Positions 22,501 to 35,469 are shown, numbered from the stretch's first letter. The stretch is 64,000 bases of DNA from Gnetum montanum (GCA_015680685.1 MNCI01003962.1:352146-416145), one strand, 5' to 3'. Notes: generated from the letters alone by a model not told the origin. Numbers and translations are program-made.

Positions 22501-23089
22501 CTCTTGGTTGTAGGACTTTGCCCCTTTGGAGATGCATGTGATTGATGTGTGTATCTTTCAACATGTAAAACATATGTTTTAAATTTTTTTAAAAGGATTT
22601 TACTATTTTTAGCAAACTTTTTACTATGGTTGTATGCTTCTTTCCTATGTTTTCATGCTTTTTCTAAACTTATGCATGGTTTAGACTAAGGCTTAATTTT
22701 GGCTATGAAGGTTGTAATAATGCTTTTTGTGAAATTCCTTAAGAAAAATGGAATAAACATCATAAAGCTTTTTAGAGGGGCTAATTTCACCCCCAATTAG
22801 GATGTTTTTCCAAACTCATTAAGAAATTTTAATTGATTGTGGTGTTTTTCTTTGCTTCATGTAGCGTTGTGGAGTTGATGGGCATTTTATACTATATTAG
22901 CCATCCTAAGGACAACACCCCATTGTATGACATGCCTTTGAAAAAGGTTTCACTATGGTTTTAGCTTGGGACAAGGAAGTTCCTTGCCTATATTCTACAA
23001 AACTTTAGTGTGATGTTGTGGTCACACTTGTCTGCAAATATGGCTAGGATTATAGTGGAGACACTATTGACATGGGCATTTGGTCTAAT

Positions 23090-26000
23090 TGTTAGGTTCA
23101 TTACTAATAATTCACCTCCCAAGACAATAGGAGGGAATTCAGATGCTATTAGTCCACACTACCTTATAGAGATCTAGACTATGCCAAAGTATAGTCCGTA
23201 TAATGATAATAATACTCTAATAGTGGTGCATAGAGCCCATACATTATTCTTAAATCCACCTGGTACTGTGTATCATTTACAAGGGTAAGCATGGTTATTG
23301 TGATATTTTTAAGTTTTTCTTACCTTTATTTATCACACTACCATTCATTACTTCATTAGTTTTATGAACTTCTTGGAGGTACAAAGTCAATGATGAAGGC
23401 CTGATCATTAACGATCAAACCTTAGTAGTGGCTCAAACTACCCTAAAGGAATTCAAAAAGGGCCCTCAAATTAAAACTATTATGTATGAACACTCAAGAG
23501 AAGACTTTGGTGAATACACCATGATATTCAAAGTTTTCTACAAGAAGTTCAAGGATGAGAAGATAATACACAACAAGTGGGTAGGCTCCAAGAGCTCTTT
23601 GAGCTAGACCCTTACTATTGGAACCTCCACTCAAACCACACCAAAGAAGAGGAAAGGTAAACATAGGAGCTATTGGTCATGAAAGTTCTAAGTATTCTAT
23701 CACTTTAATCAACCATAAAACATGCCTATATTGATTCTAACTATTTGGTTATTTTCTATACAAGGCCTTCCACCTCTACTGATGTTACCATACCACTTTC
23801 AAGATGAAATGAGAAGGCCCTCATCCTAAATTTTGGTGAGGTGATACCACCACAAGAATGGTTGAGGGGATAGATGCTTAGATACATTCAAGTGAACACC
23901 TAGTGTGTAGGTTTGCTTGATATATTTATGGCACCTATCCCTTCCATCCCTACCATGGAGATGTTGCACGTAATCACCTCCTTCAATGGGTGGTTGGTCA
24001 TTTTAGCACCACCATTTAGGGTGTCAAGCTTAACATGAACATTGATGAGGGCCTCTTTTGCAACTTGTTTGATTTTCTTGCTGATAGGGAAAAGGTTCCC
24101 ACTAGAATAGTGAACGAATTAGGTCATCATGAGGAAGTTTTGGAGTAGCTTAGTACCAACATGAGCCACTCTAAATTTTCCATGAAGAACTTCATGAACC
24201 CTAATGCAAAGGAATCATATCCTTTTTATTAGGTCTTATGCATTTTCCAAGCTATTATTGTGAAGGAAGGTGATTGGCATTGTACATGGGTAGACCTTTT
24301 AGATGGACTTGATGTATGGTACCAGTTTCAACTGAGTAGCTACTTTGGCTATTAGGCTTTAGGAGGAGATCCTTAAACTTTGTGCTAACACCTCTACAAT
24401 AATCCACATGCATTTTGCATTCTTTGTGGCTTATTTAAAGAGGTTTGTGAATTTTTTGGTGGTGTAAAGGAATGGATGATGGATTGCCCAAGATCCAAGC
24501 CAACTTTCTAGGCCTTGGATAAAGCACATTTATCCAACGGTGTAGGCCCATAACCCACCAGAGGGGATGGATGATTTGTTGTTTCTCACCACCAAGGATC
24601 TTGATGTTAGGCAGTGTGAATCTTGTGAAATCATAGATGACAAGGAGCCTCTCATGTTAGGCACTATGGTGATAGATAAGAATTAGGTCATGGTAGCTCA
24701 AGATTTTGTAGAGGAAGAACAAAGGTATGTGGAGAAGGCACTCTTATAGCTTAAGGTTGAAGGATTTTCCAATGTAGATATAGATGATATAGATGGCCTT
24801 TTCAATGAGTTGGTGCTAGGTACATCCCTCATCATGATCCCAGAGGAGGAAGAGGAGAATCCAAGTACACCCATGCCTTAACATCTTCATTATATCTTAT
24901 TGTTTGATTTTGGTTTTCATCTTGTTTATTTGATGATTGTTAAGCTTGTAGTAGTTCTTGAGCCACCAATGCAAGCATTGTCCCTAAGTTTCATGTGAAA
25001 CCATGGGTAGAGACCCTATACAAGGTTGAGTTTATGTAGGGGATGGATGAATAAGAATATCATCGACCAGTTGCAATAGGTTGCACTTGAGATAGGTAAG
25101 GACTTTGTTTTATATGCCTTAGTTGTTTTGCTATGTTATAGCTTATGTAAATGGTACAAACATATGAGGCTGTACATTATGTTTATGGTTGTATTTTATG
25201 CTTGTGTATTATCTTCTATGGAGTGGAACCCCAGCCAAAACATGGAGATTAAATTCTTGCCTAATCTTCCCTCTAATGTATCTAGTATACCATTGAAGCT
25301 ATACAAGACTAGTATTGATCTAGCACTATCCGATGCAAAATCTTCATGGAAGCTAAAGAGGTCCAGTGAATCCCTATGGGAGGAAGTTATGGTCCTAAGG
25401 AAAAAGACTCAATGGTAGAAGGATATGATTAGAGATCTTCAGGACTAGAAGGCTTTTGTGGAAGCCCAAGTGGCTAAATCAAGGAAATTATGAACTAAGG
25501 AGATCACATGGACTTGTTACAAGCATACCATTTAGGAGAAAGTAGAAATCTTACAAGAGATGGTGAAATAATAGATGCAAATGGACCTAATCTCCTAAAA
25601 GGTTCAGGATTAGAAAGCTCACTACACTTGGGTCCTAGAGTGTAGTAAGAAACAAAAAGCCCACAAGAGATACTACAAGGGGGATCATGGGGCCTACCTC
25701 ATGTGGCTTAAGAAGGAGTCAGTTAAACGACAAAATAGAGTTGTTCATCCAAGGAATCTAGGTGGAGAGTGCTTATCAACTCTTTGAGAGTACTCTCATA
25801 GTGGATAAATCTACTACTTCTCAAATTACTACAATTGTAGGTGAGACTTCTAAGGCTACTACTACCCAAGAGCCTTCTACTTGGACTACTATAGATAGGA
25901 TTGACATCCTTTTTGTCATTAATCTTGAGGATGTTAACTGGGTCAACATGATGGAGGACCAGATCCTCCATCATTTGGAGGAAGGCCTTCCACATCTACC

Positions 26001-26240
26001 CCTAGAAGTCATGGAGGTAGAAAATCCATAGGTTTGATGCATTTTATGTCTTATATTTTTAGATTTTGTTTATGGTTCTGGCCATGGGTTACTAATTGGC
26101 TATGTGTTGTTGTATTGTAAGCTTCAAGAGATATTGGTGGCTCCATTGGTGAGGGCAAGAATGACCCACCACTTTCTACTCTGGATGCCTCTTAGTAGCC
26201 TCCATCAACCTAATCTTGCATGTTGGATAGTTTTTTCTCA
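23090..26240 (+). pseudogene. E3 antisense gene (aORF), multi-exon, decayed
   Basis: Runs opposite to gag and protease. Exon-like blocks are joined by plausible introns: ACAAG|GTAAGC (about 23,285) to TTGGAG (23,379); AAAG|GTAAAC (about 23,657) to ATACAAG (23,764); ATAG|GTAAGG (about 25,096) to TCTATGGAG (25,221). Peptide blocks include DFGEYTMIFKVFYKKFKDEK, LILNFGEVIPPQEWLRG, a hydrophobic block (MAPIPSIPTMEMLHVITSFN), DWHCTWVDLLDGLDVWY, an acidic EEEQRYVEKALL…VDIDDIDGLFNELVLG block, and a coiled-coil-like SSWKLKRSSESLWEEVMVLR. The last exon reads DIGGSIGEGKNDPPLSTLD (26,131 on). E4 carries the same gene from the middle onward. Antisense extra ORFs are known in some Tat elements (for example Grande); whether this is related is untested. 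Function unknown; stops and at least two frameshifts. Confidence 0.55.
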
Positions 26241-26326
26241 CTTTTATGTTGATGGCCATTATTGGCCAAAACTATGTTATGGATGGTTGTTATTATTTTT
26301 TGACAATTTTGCAAACTAGGATGCAA

Positions 26327-27076
26327 ACTAGGATGCTAGTTTAAGCCATAGTAGGCCTTATTGAAGAGAAACTTATTTATCTTTTGATGATTTTATGTTT
26401 TGAAGAAAGGCCTTAAGAATGAAAATGAAAGTAAAAACTTAGGCTACATGCATAAGGAGTAAAAAAAAGTACATGAAAAAGGTATATCAAATTAATAAAG
26501 AAAGATTATGCTACACGGCTATTAGTGCATCTGGTTATGAGGGCATGGGATGAAAAGACTAAGGTGCACTTCACTTGTCCAAATATTTTCTAATATTTTA
26601 AANAGTTATAAAGTTAAATGGTGAATCGATGTAAAAAAAGGCTAAATGAAAAGAAATATAATAAAAGATATTTTTTCTAATTTTAGACCATGGCAAGCAT
26701 AGGTTGTATTGTTTTCCTAGTTTAAGGCCATGGCGGGCCATGTTGCCAGTTTAGAGTCTTAGTGGACTTTGACATCAATTTAGAGTCTTAGCAAACTAGG
26801 ATGCTAGTTTAAGCCATATTAGGCATTATTAAAGAGAAACTTATGTATATTTTGATGATTTTATGTTTTGAAGAAAGGCCTTAAGAATGCAAATGAAAGT
26901 AGAAACTTAGGCTACATGCATAAGAAGTAAAACAAAGTACATGGAAAAGGTATATCAAATTAATAAAAAAAGATTATGCTACATGGCTATTAGTGCATTT
27001 GGTTATGAGGGCATGGGATGAAAATACTAAGGTGCACTTCACTTGTCCAAATCTTTTCTAATCTTTCAAAGAATAT
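26327..27076. repeat. 472-bp-period partial tandem duplication
   Basis: 26,327-26,602 and 26,799-27,076 are direct copies, differing at roughly 6-7% of positions by eye. Between them lie an N (26,603) and a block of CTAGTTTAAGGCCATGG-type repeats. E4 has a single copy of this region (35,400-36,000), so the duplication is private to E3. Confidence 0.8.
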
Positions 27077-27149
27077 GGAATGATTAAGGCCTACTCTACA
27101 CAAGCTTATATTCACTATCACCTTCACTAGTGATGCTAAAAGGGAGTTT

Positions 27150-27899
27150 TTCCCATAACACATCTTGTTGCTTATCATTTTTATTCTTTGGCTATTGCTC
27201 TCCCTTGGGTTGATGGACTTCATGGCTAGGTGATTTTTCCTAAAGCTCCACTTCAAACCCCTACTCTATGTCCACATTGTTAACAACTAGGGAAGCATTG
27301 CTATCACCATGGATGATGATTTCACCTCCCTCATAAGGAAGGTAAATTTCTTGATGGATGGAAGAAGACACAACTTACAACTAAGACAAACAAAGTCTTC
27401 CCATGATAATGTTAAACCTTGGCATCTTCTCCATCACCAAGAATTTTTAGGTTGTAGGGAATTGCTCACCTACTGCAAAGTCCAAGAAGATAGACTTGTT
27501 AATGGTAACTCTTGATCTGTTGATGGACTTAGGATCCATGATGGTAGTAGGTTGTACTTTCTTAGTTAAGTCCAAGCATTCAATGATGGTTCATGGGATG
27601 ATGTTAGTTGTAGCTCCATCATCAACATGCACCCAATGCACTTTAAACTACCCTACATGTATGGTTATGAACAATAAAGACTTAGTTACTTCACCATTTT
27701 GGGGATTAACCTTGATTTCACTATTACAAAATACTAAGGATGTTGACTTCTTCTCCCTTGATGAGGTAGGAACCATCAATATGTGGATGGATTCCTCATT
27801 AGTAGGGATGTCCTTACTAATAAAAATGAAAGTCAACATTTTGACTAATGCCTCATGATGTGTGGCGGAAGTCATAACCAAATCATACAAGCTTAGAGT
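27150..27899 (-). pseudogene. E3 aspartic protease (pseudogene)
   Basis: Reads on the minus strand from YDLVMTSATHHEALVKML (cf. YNLVMASASHREALVHML in E6) to LFITIHVG, then VHVDDGATTNIIP with the active-site motif at about 27,612-27,627, and RFNIIMGRLCLS in place of GFNLILGRSWLA. It ends near 27,150. Stops and missense changes throughout. Downstream on the minus strand no RT follows; the next coding signal is the antisense gene. Confidence 0.65.
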
Positions 27900-30640
27900 T
27901 TATATTCTTTTGCTTAAGGGATTTCCTAACCTAGTCCATTGCATTGAGGAAGTTTTTGTCATTAGCCATGGGCTTGTCACCATGATTGTGCTTTACTTCC
28001 TCCATGCATTCCAAAATGCAAAATTCCGCTTTAGGTTGTGGTTGTTGGGGCCTTTCTTCATTCCTCTAGCTACGAGTTTTAGTACCTTCCTATGGATTGT
28101 TGATTGAAGGGGATTGGGTAGAGGAGGTCATGGGTATAGATGAGATGGGAGTAGGATTTTTTGGGTCCAATTCCATTCATGTCTCTATCTACTTATCATC
28201 CTTGTTTTTGGAATTTTTCTTACGCTTCTTCCTTGAGATCTTTTGATTATCAGTTGTTGATTGTGAGGAAGAGGCAATAGCATTGGCCACCACAAGAGGT
28301 TGTTATGTAGTTGGTTGGGCTACATCTTCTTGGGTTTTGTTAGGCTAAGATACCTTGATAACCAAAGGTTTCTTCAGAGGCACTTTTAATGGTACTCTTA
28401 TGATAAAGGGGATTCTTGAGTTGATGGAAGAAAAAGAAGCCCATTCATCACAAAGGAGTACTCGAATCACAAATGTTTCTCTTAAGGGTCTATAATCATC
28501 ATCAATGTTAAATGATAAAATAACATAAAGGTTGTCATTAGCATTCAATGGGTCTTTGTAGACCTGCATTGCTTGGTTTTGTGATCAAACTTTATTGGAA
28601 GGATTTGAGATCAACTCCTTCCTATCTATCATCCTCTGCAAATCATCCTTCAACATGAGGCAAAAGTCTATGTCATGAATAGGTAGTTTCCAATAATGAT
28701 ATAAGTGGTCTATTTTGAAGTACTTTGGCAATTTGGAATCATCCTTTATTACTTGAGTGTGATCCTTTGCATATTTTGCATAGCCACTAGTGTTTCTTTT
28801 GAGTAGCTTTAATCATATATTTGTATTGCATGTGCCCAGTCTTCAATAGTTGATCTAGCAACTTGGATGATTTCTTAGGTAAGGTTGTGTACTTACTATA
28901 ATATTTCTATTTAAAATTTGATCTAGTCATTGTTGATGTGGTGGCCTCAGAGGTTGATGGTTGGTTATTGTAGTGATTAGTGGAGGCCTTGGGTGGGTTG
29001 ATCTTTGGACCCTAGTTTGTAGTCTTTACTTCTTTGGTTATAGTTGCTATGGTTGTGTTATTTTTTTTGTTCTTTTCCTTATCTCTTCATGCATGTTGAT
29101 TTTTATATGCTACATAGGCTAGATCATGACTAGCCTCTACAACATCCTCTATTTTTTTGGTTTGGAAAAATGCTTGACTGAGGGGTCATAGGTCAAGATA
29201 ATAAAGTTTTGACTTGATGAAGTCATTCATAGTCCCATTGAATATGGCCAAAAGGTGGGCTTCAACTATGGGCTCTAGTATTTCATTCAATAGTTCATTA
29301 TATCACTAGATGAACTTCTTTATGAGTGCTAGTGGTCCTTGCTTGACCTTCATGAGTTGGTCAAGCATGGTGTCAGGCTTCAAGGGATACTTGAAGCAAC
29401 TGACAAAGTAGGCTATCAAGTCTTATAATGAGGATGTGGATCCTCTAGGTAATATGCGGTACTAATCAAGTGCTTCCCTAGTCAAACACATAGGGAAAAT
29501 CCTTAGGATAGCATGAGGCCATGGTTGCAAGAGTAAGCATTTGGATCAAAAGGTAATAAAGTGAGCATTGGGATCACCTTCTTCATTATACTTGATACAT
29601 TGGGGAATAGGGACACTAGAAGAAAGTGTCAAGGGTGGGACTATAGGACTCATGTGATCATCTTGGTAGAAGTCTATAATCTTGATAGCTTATGAAGTAG
29701 AGGCTTTAAGCCTCTTTAAGTCCTTTGTCAGGTCCTAGATCATCTAGAAGGCTTGAGCCAAGCCATGTGGTGGCCCTATTAGCTATGGGGCTTGCCCATA
29801 TGGTTGTGGCATATGTTGTGAGGCCTATGCCCTTACTATGAATTCCAAGATGGAAGAAATAGGTTGTTTCATGATTGTAGCTTGTGGACCAAACAAGGAG
29901 AAGCATGTTTATGCTAGTACTTAAGGCACAAATGAGATAAAATGAGTATGTGACCCCTGAATTACTTGTGCTTCCATGGTGGACCTTGCATATGTAGTTA
30001 ATGGTTTGTGGTGGTGAAAATCATCATCAAAGGCTACACAGATTGAGACTATGTAGCAAATGCAATTAACAAATTACAGGTTATTGATTGTAACATCATT
30101 TGGGCTTGATGAGTGGCTATGAGTAGTGTGGAATCAGTCATGGTAGGGTAGGAGGGAGTGGAAGATAGTGGTATCATATCCATGGAGAACACAAAGGTGT
30201 TAGAGGAAGACACTATGACCTTGGGGAATTTTTGTTGAAAAAATCCTCCCATGATGTTTTCAGGCCTAGATTCTACCTTAAATTCATCCTCCTCTTCTTT
30301 TTATTCCTTGGAGATATGCTTGTCATCTTCCTCTTCAATCACAATCAATTAAGCTAGAATGCTAAAATAGTTATCATTGAAGGGTATTTGGTCATACAAG
30401 GAAGGGAAATACTCCTTCCGATCTTGGTTTATGAGCTTAAGCTCCCTTTTTGCCTCTGCTTTCACATGTGGAATCATGAGGCTAGCCTACATTTTGATGC
30501 AAATTTATTAATAATGATTTTCATTTATGACTATAAAGTCAAAATTTTCCCTCTGATCCTCAACGAATACCTACATTCAATGATAGTAGGGTCTTTGGGG
30601 TCATAAACCCTCATGGCCTATTGGTTGGAACCTTCACTAG
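27900..30640 (-). pseudogene. E3 gag and Pro-rich linker (pseudogene)
   Basis: Decayed Tat-like gag. Recognisable pieces on the minus strand: N-terminal KAEAKRELKLINQDRKEYFP near 30,430-30,490 (cf. ELEEKRSFEF...CNGEEFIP of E6); core NDFIKSKLYYLDL and QTKKIEDVVEASHDLAYVAY near 29,120-29,240; KYYSKYTTLPKKSSKLLDQLL near 28,850; and the linker MQVYKDPLNANDNLYVI at about 28,520-28,569 with repeated FVIRVP-like motifs. Frames change several times. Function as for E1 gag. E4 has lost the core. Confidence 0.65.
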
Positions 30641-30779
30641 TGAGGCTGATGGACAACTTGGTGGACTGGTGGAAAGACATGGCTATATTATTGAAAATGG
30701 CTTAAAATAGACAATAAATGATATAATAGAAGTAAATTCCAGTGGATGAAATTCAAAATGTTTAACATGAAGAAAAAAT

Positions 30780-31340
30780 GGCAAAAAATGGAGTACTTAC
30801 TATAATTAGTAAGTGGGAGGTAAGGAGGGTTTACCCTTTTACCAAACAAGGAAAGTTGAGAGAGTTAGTAATAAGCCTTACCCGTACTAGCCCCCTAACT
30901 ACCTCTACACTGGGTATGGTAGGGGGGGGGGGGGGAGAGAGAGAGAGAGAGAGAAGGGGGATGAGATGATGGAAGTCTTACATCTTCTAACCTAACATAA
31001 CATGGAAAAGGCTTAAAATTACAAGTGCAAAAATAGCTTAAAAAAGTTATAAATAGTAAAAAGTGGTAAATCCCAATAAGTGGAATTTGAAAATGATCAA
31101 AGGTAGCAAAAACAGCTGAAAATAGAGTACTTACTAAAATTAGTATGTGTGGGGTAAAGGAGGTTTACCCCTTTATCAAAAATGGAATGTTGAAAACATT
31201 GGTAACCAACCTTACCCATGTTGGTCCCCTAGCTACCTCTACATTGGGTATTGTAGAAGCAAAGAAGCTAGGTGAGATGATGGAAATCTCACATCTTCTA
31301 AGCCAACATTGATGAGGGGAGAGGCCGAAAATTAAAGTGG
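30780..31340. repeat. Duplicated leader unit of E3, with G/GA microsatellite
   Basis: Two diverged copies of a ~310-bp unit: ACTTACTATAATTAGTAAGTG...GGTATGGTAG and ACTTACTAAAATTAGTATGTG...GGTATTGTAG. The first includes a run of 14 G at 30,922-30,935 followed by (GA)n. E4 has related copies at 38,820-39,180. Leader tandem units also occur in E6, so repeated leaders are a family habit. Confidence 0.7.
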
Positions 31341-31852
31341 AAGGTTGATATTTTTCCACTAAAACTAGTTTTAGTACGTTACAATTTTCTTAACTAGGAA
31401 AGATGGGGGGAAGCTAACTTTCAAAAGTTTCATAATTTCCAAAAGGGCTGCACCACCAACTTTAGAAACTAGAAAAAATTGAAATTGGCAACAAAAAGAA
31501 AAAAGGGGAAAAGATTTCAACATTGGCTTTGGGTTGAAAAATTCAGAACAAGGGTTGTGAAAAGACACCATCCAACCACTCACAACTTCCATGCTATAGT
31601 TTTGATCACAAGGGAAAAGGGGTAGCATTGATCTTTTAAGGATTTTGGTGGGATGCTAATGTTAGCCTTGAAATTCATAATTATTGTGAAATCCTAAAAG
31701 CCTCCAACTTCCACATTGATTTGATTGTAGGGGGAAATGGGTTGCAACATTGGATTTTAAAGGTTTCAAAGGTTTTAATGCCAAAATTGCATTTTTTTCA
31801 ACAAAATGTAACATTGATAATAAAAAAAAATTGATTATAGAAATTGGATGAA

Positions 31853-31871
31853 GGCCCTCCTTCTAGTGCCA
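31853..31871 (-). promoter_or_regulatory. E3 primer-binding site
   Basis: On the minus strand TGGCACTAGAAGGAGGGCC, a one-base variant of the E6 site at 56,947-56,965. The LTR edge (TGTTGCAATA on the plus strand, from 31,879) lies seven bases away. Confidence 0.7.
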
Positions 31872-31878
31872 AGAAAAA

Positions 31879-32887
31879 TGTTGCAATAGGAAAAATTGAT
31901 TGTTGGAAAAAATTGATGGACATGGTGTAGCAACCTCATCCCTGAATCCCCAAGGCCTCCTTAAAAATGGGATTTGAGGTATCCTAGCTAGTCCAGTAAA
32001 TCAACTAAGGACTTGGGGAGGTTGTAAAACAATGTGAAAACAAGTATGAATAATGCACAGTAAATAAGAAAATATATTTTGCATACAAAACCCAAAACCT
32101 AAAACTTTATTAAGAAAGAATAAAGAATAACCTAGAGAAATGTGTACAAATGGTTCCTACTTGGATAGGGATTCAGGGTCTGTTAAAGTCCATACAGCTA
32201 ACTCCATGATTCAGATGTCCTACCACTCCCAATGCTATCAAACCTCCTATGCTACTACTCCAGATTTGCAATGTTAGCCATGATGGGGGTTGCAAAAAGT
32301 GAGAAATTTGACTACTATATTGCTTCATGCTAGGGGTTGGAAGCCCTAAAAATGCAACATTGATACCAAAAGTTCACTAGTCTTAGAGTGATAGAGTTAT
32401 AGTGCTTCCACGTTGGGGATCAAGAGTGTAAGTATGGGAACTTACAAGAGCTCTTGAGTGCTTAAGAATGCCCGAGTTTGGAATTGTGTATCAAGGATTG
32501 CTTGCTAAGAATCACTAAACTATGGCCAAAAATTGCTAAATATTGCAAAATAGAATTATTGTGAACAATGTTGTTGAATCCCTAAAATAGTGTTTAAGGT
32601 TGGCTTCTATAGGTTTTAGGCCATGAATGGGGCTGCAAAATGGCTGTAATTTGGCTAAAAATATGTTGTGATTTTGTTGCAAATTTCTATATATTATAGG
32701 TGAGATGGGTGCCCAAATTTTGTGGGTTACCATATATAGTAATTTCCGTCCCCCATGGTCATTCTGTTTACTATATATGGGAACAAGGGCACACCTTCCA
32801 TGCTAGAGATAGGTCTTTCATGTTAAGCCTTCCACCATCCTTGCTCAACTAGTTGGTTAATGTTGAAGTGCATGGAGTGTTGGAATT
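31879..32887 (-). mobile_element. E3 5' LTR, R/U5 part, truncated
   Basis: Matches 48,189-49,184 (the right-hand part of the E4 LTR), for example GGCCTCC..AAAATGGGATTTGAGGTA-like and GGTTACCATATATAGTAA. Homology stops at about 32,887, where the E4 antisense gene begins in mid-gene. So this LTR lacks its U3, TATA box included, and a deletion joined it to E4. Confidence 0.7.
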
Positions 32888-35215
32888 TGGCCATCATAAT
32901 GAAGTTTTGAAGTGGCTTAGTGTGACCATGGACCACTCAAGAATTTCCATGAATGGTTTCACAAATCCTAATCCAAAAAAATCATATCCTCTATTTAGGA
33001 ATCATGCATTTCCCAAAATATTATCTTAAAATAAGATGATCAACATCATGTAGGGGTGGACCTTTAAGAAGGTCTTGATAGATGACACTAGGTTCAATTG
33101 GGTAGCTGCTTTGGCTGTTGGTCTTTAGGATGAGATCCTCAAACTTCGTGTCGATACCTCTACAATAATCCACATGCATTTTGCATTCTTTGTGGGTTAT
33201 TTGAAGAGGTTTGTGGAGTTTTTGGTGGTGTGGAGGAATGGGTGATGGGTTGCCCAAGATCCAAGTCAACTTTCTAGGCCTTGGATAAAGCACATTTATC
33301 CAACAGTGTAGGCCTAGAACCCACTAGAGGAAATGAATGATTTTCTTTCCATTACTATCTAGGCTCTTGATGGTAGGTGATGTGAGTCCCTTAATAGCAT
33401 GGATGATGAGGAGCCTCTTATGTTCCAACAAGCATCTTGGAAGCCAAACAATGATCTAGGGAGCCTGAAGGAGTAGCCAGGGAGAAACTTAAGATGCCCA
33501 TGGAGGAAGTATCATCAACATTAGACCAACCTACCCTAAAGAAGCTTAATTTTAAGCTTAAGCCATCATAGTAGGCAATCATATGTATGCTTTATCTAAG
33601 TTTGACTATTTTAAAGTTTATGGCTATGTTATAATTTCATGTGTTAACCAATTTCTCATGTGCTATGATTATAGTTAAGCATCAGGTGATGGCAACCAAA
33701 GCTACCATAAAGAAAGAAAAAAGTTTTGTAGAGGAGGCACTCTAAAAGCCTAAGGCTTTAGGGTTTACCAATGCAGCTATAAATGATCTAAATGTCTTGT
33801 TTGGTGAGGTGATGCTAGGTACATCCCCCATTATCATTCTAGAGGAATAAGAGGAGGATCTTGGTATGTACATACCTTAGCATTTTCATTATATCCTATT
33901 GTTTTAAGTTTGGTTTTCATCCTAACTATTTGATTATTTTTATGCTTGTAGTAGTTCTTGAGCCGCTAGTGCAAGCCCTTATCCTAAGTTTTCTGAGAAA
34001 CCATTGGTAGAGATCCTAGACAAGGTGGAGTTCATGTGAGGGATGACTAAGGACATCATCAATTAGTTGTAATAGGTTTCACTCAAGATAGATAAAGACT
34101 TTATTTTATATTCCTTAGTTATTTTTCTATGTTATAGGCTATCTTATGTTCTACATTATGTTTATGGTTGTATTTTATACTTATGTAGTGCCTTCTAGGG
34201 AATAAGACCCCAGCTACAACATGGAAATTGACACCCTCCCAAACTATTCCTTTGATGTATCTAGTGTACCCTTGAAGTTATATGAGACTACTACTAATCT
34301 AACAATGTCATGTGCAAAAACTTCATGGGAGCTAGAGAGGTCCAATGAATCCCTATGAGAGGAAGTTATGGCCTTAAGGGAAAAGACTCAGTGGAAAGAG
34401 GAGATAATTAGAGATCTCTAAGATCATGAGGCCTTTGTGGAAGTCCAACTAGCTAACTCAAGGAAATTTTAGACTAAGGAGATCATGTAAGCATGCTTCT
34501 AGCATACCATTCAGGACAAAGTAATGCTCTCATGGGAGATGGTGGAATAGAAAATGCAAATGGACCTCATCTTCTAGAAGGTTGAGCATTGGAAAGATCA
34601 CTACACTTGGGTTCTAGAGTGGGGTAAGAAAAAAAAGTTCCATAAGTGATAGTAGAAGGTGGATCATTGGGACTACCTCAAATGGCTCAAGGAGGAGTCA
34701 GTTGAATGGTGCAAGAGAGAGCTATTCATCCATGGGATTTAGGCAAAGAGTTCCTATAAGTTTTTTAATAGTATTCTCATGGTGGAAAAATCCCCTACTT
34801 CTCATATTACTACTATTATAGGTGATACCTCTACAGGTATTGCTACCTAGGAGCCACCTACTTGGATTACTATAGATAGGACTGGCATCCTTTTGGGTGT
34901 TGATCTTGGTGATGTTAACTAGGTCAACATGATGGAGGACTAGATCCTCCATTGTTTGAAGGAAGGCCTTCTAAATCTATCCCTAGAAGTTATGGAGATG
35001 TAATCCCAATAGGATTGGTATATTTTATATTTTAGTTTTTGTTTTAAGTCATGACTTTGGCTATGGGTTACCAACTAGATATGTGTTATTGTATTTTTGT
35101 CATCAGGAGACATTGGTGGCCCTAGTAATGAGGGTGGGAATGACCCACCACTTCCTCTTCCATATGCCTCTCAGAAACCTTCATCAACCTAATCTAGCAT
35201 GTTGGTTATATATTT
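32888..35215 (+). pseudogene. E4 copy of the antisense gene (aORF), 5'-truncated
   Basis: Begins in mid-gene at the position matching 24,118 of E3 (FGHHNEVLKWLS, cf. LGHHEEVLE.LS) and follows E3 to the last exon (DIGGPSNEGGNDPPLPLPYASQ, cf. DIGGSIGEGKNDPPLS). Shared blocks: TIIHMHFAFFVGYLKRFVEFLVV, QDPSQLSRPWIKHIYPT, PKFSEKPLVEILDKVEFM, SWELERSNESL. It has about 190 bp near 33,480-33,670 absent from E3. The last intron keeps an acceptor TCATCAG (35,106). The donor matching ATAG|GTAAGG of E3 has become ATAAAG, so that splice site is lost here. No enzymatic motif recognised. Confidence 0.5.
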
Positions 35216-35469
35216 TTGTTTTACTATTTATGGCTATTGTTAGCCAAGACTATGTTATAGATAGTTGTTATTATTATTTTTTGACATTTTTGCCACACAA
35301 TATGGCCATGGCTATGTATGTTATAGACACTTTAACTTAAAATTACAGTTTTACATTTGGCTATATATATGTTGTTCATTGTAAATGATATAAATGGCTA
35401 TGTTGATGATTTTGGTTATAAATGGCTAATCGATGCGATAAAAGGCTAAACAAAAAGAAATATAATAAA

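Larger units (their letters stand above)
22044..32887 (-). mobile_element. E3: minus-strand Tat-like element without visible pol
   Basis: In minus-strand order: 5' LTR part (32,887-31,879), primer site, leader with duplicated units, gag, protease, a GTTTAAG repeat block, and an antisense multi-exon gene. No RT, RNase H or integrase motif is seen on either strand. The protease carries the same VDDGA motif, and the primer site the same sequence, as in E6, so it is the same broad family. The left end is cut off or undefined next to the E2 LTR. Confidence 0.65.
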
